The notes under the pieces are model-generated. The model did no database searches. It saw only the letters and a program-made list of their open reading frames with translations, and was not told the DNA's origin. A stretch of DNA of 64,000 nt from Aselliscus stoliczkanus. Taxonomy: Eukaryota > Chordata > Mammalia > Chiroptera > Hipposideridae. Positions 63,396 to 64,000 of the stretch are shown in pieces. The position numbers and the translations under genes were made by a program. Position 1 is the stretch's first letter. Each line of letters starts with the position of its first letter. Where the stretch lies: contig CM066733.1 of NCBI GenBank assembly GCA_033961575.1, positions 65,780,921 to 65,844,920 of the forward strand, read 5' to 3'.

Positions 63396-63476
63396 TTGGG
63401 TTGTCGGAAAAATCATGACATATTTTTTCTATGTTTTTTGTTGCAAAAATGCATCATGACTTTTCTGACAACCCAA
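63396..63476 (+). mobile_element. Mariner-type MITE, 81 bp
   Basis: Starts TTGGGTTGTCGGAAAAATCA, ends TCATGACTTTTCTGACAACC-CAA, and has TA on both sides (63394-63395 and 63477-63478). Same family as the copy at 30621-30680, with a longer spacer. The architecture is like human MADE1 but the terminal sequence differs. Confidence 0.9.
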
Positions 63477-64000
63477 TAGTTTAAGGTAGGTAGTGATCTT
63501 GTGAGGAAATAGTTTAAATATCAGAAAGAATACATATCAGATACCTGAAAACACAGATTTTTGCAAAGCCATCCAGTTCTGTAATCTCAGAGAAACATTT
63601 ACTTAAATATTTTTGTTCACATCATCTGAAGCCAATTACAATAGTAACATGCGTCAGTATCAAATTCTTACCTAATGGGGACATTGAAAGGGTTGGCTCA
63701 CATGAGACTATTGTAAACCATTAAGAATTCAGTGCACATTTCTTCAATATATTTACATTATAGACAAAAATTATATGTTCAACATATATTATTAATATGA
63801 AATAAAAGTTTAAAGATTTTTATGTCTTCTAGTGTTAAAATGTAATATTGTTTGGAGGTCAGGGCTTTAAAACTCAGAAAATCGTTACTATACGCCAAAT
63901 GACAAATATTTGTGTTGTCCTCAGTTGTCTTATGATGATTTATTAGCTTATAGTTCAAACTCAATTACTATGCCATTTTTACTCTTTATTATTTCATCTC

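Larger units (their letters stand above)
62401..64000. other. No gene seen apart from the MITE and the small repeat cluster
   Basis: AT-rich to the window end, with no coding signal. Confidence 0.55.

Overview
This window is nuclear DNA from a mammal: AT-rich, sparse in genes and dense in retrotransposons. The best fit is a bat. The grounds are many tRNA-derived SINEs of a GGCCGGCC-headed type whose long form ends in a tail close to the one I recall for yinpterochiropteran bat SINEs, L1 3' ends of the kind kept in Laurasiatheria, and short mariner MITEs. This is inference; the species cannot be fixed, and colugo or another tRNA-SINE-rich mammal is not excluded.

The only intact protein-coding sequence is the terminal exon of PTCHD4 on the minus strand (28830-30463). 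It encodes 543 residues of a patched/RND-family membrane protein and ends in a PDZ-ligand-like TTV. Upstream exons would lie at higher coordinates. I found no sign of them here, so the right half of the window is probably PTCHD4 intron 2 and the left half lies downstream of the gene.

The second gene-derived feature is a processed pseudogene of KCMF1 (minus, about 41840-43452). It has frameshifts, stops, a retained 3'UTR with polyadenylation signal and A-tail, and a SINE inserted in its N-terminal part.

Everything else is repeat or unassigned DNA. There are 17 tRNA-derived SINEs in four structural types, most with clear target-site duplications. Seven L1 fragments are visible, including a 2.9 kb antisense L1 carrying two SINEs and one retaining the ORF2 C-terminus. 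Other elements are mariner MITEs, MER5A-like, MER53-like and other hAT relics, MIR and L2-like relics, two possible solo LTRs, and many microsatellites, two of which look seeded by retrotransposon tails.

I found no RNA gene, CRISPR array, operon or novel multi-gene system. Repeat family names are from memory of consensus sequences, not from a search.
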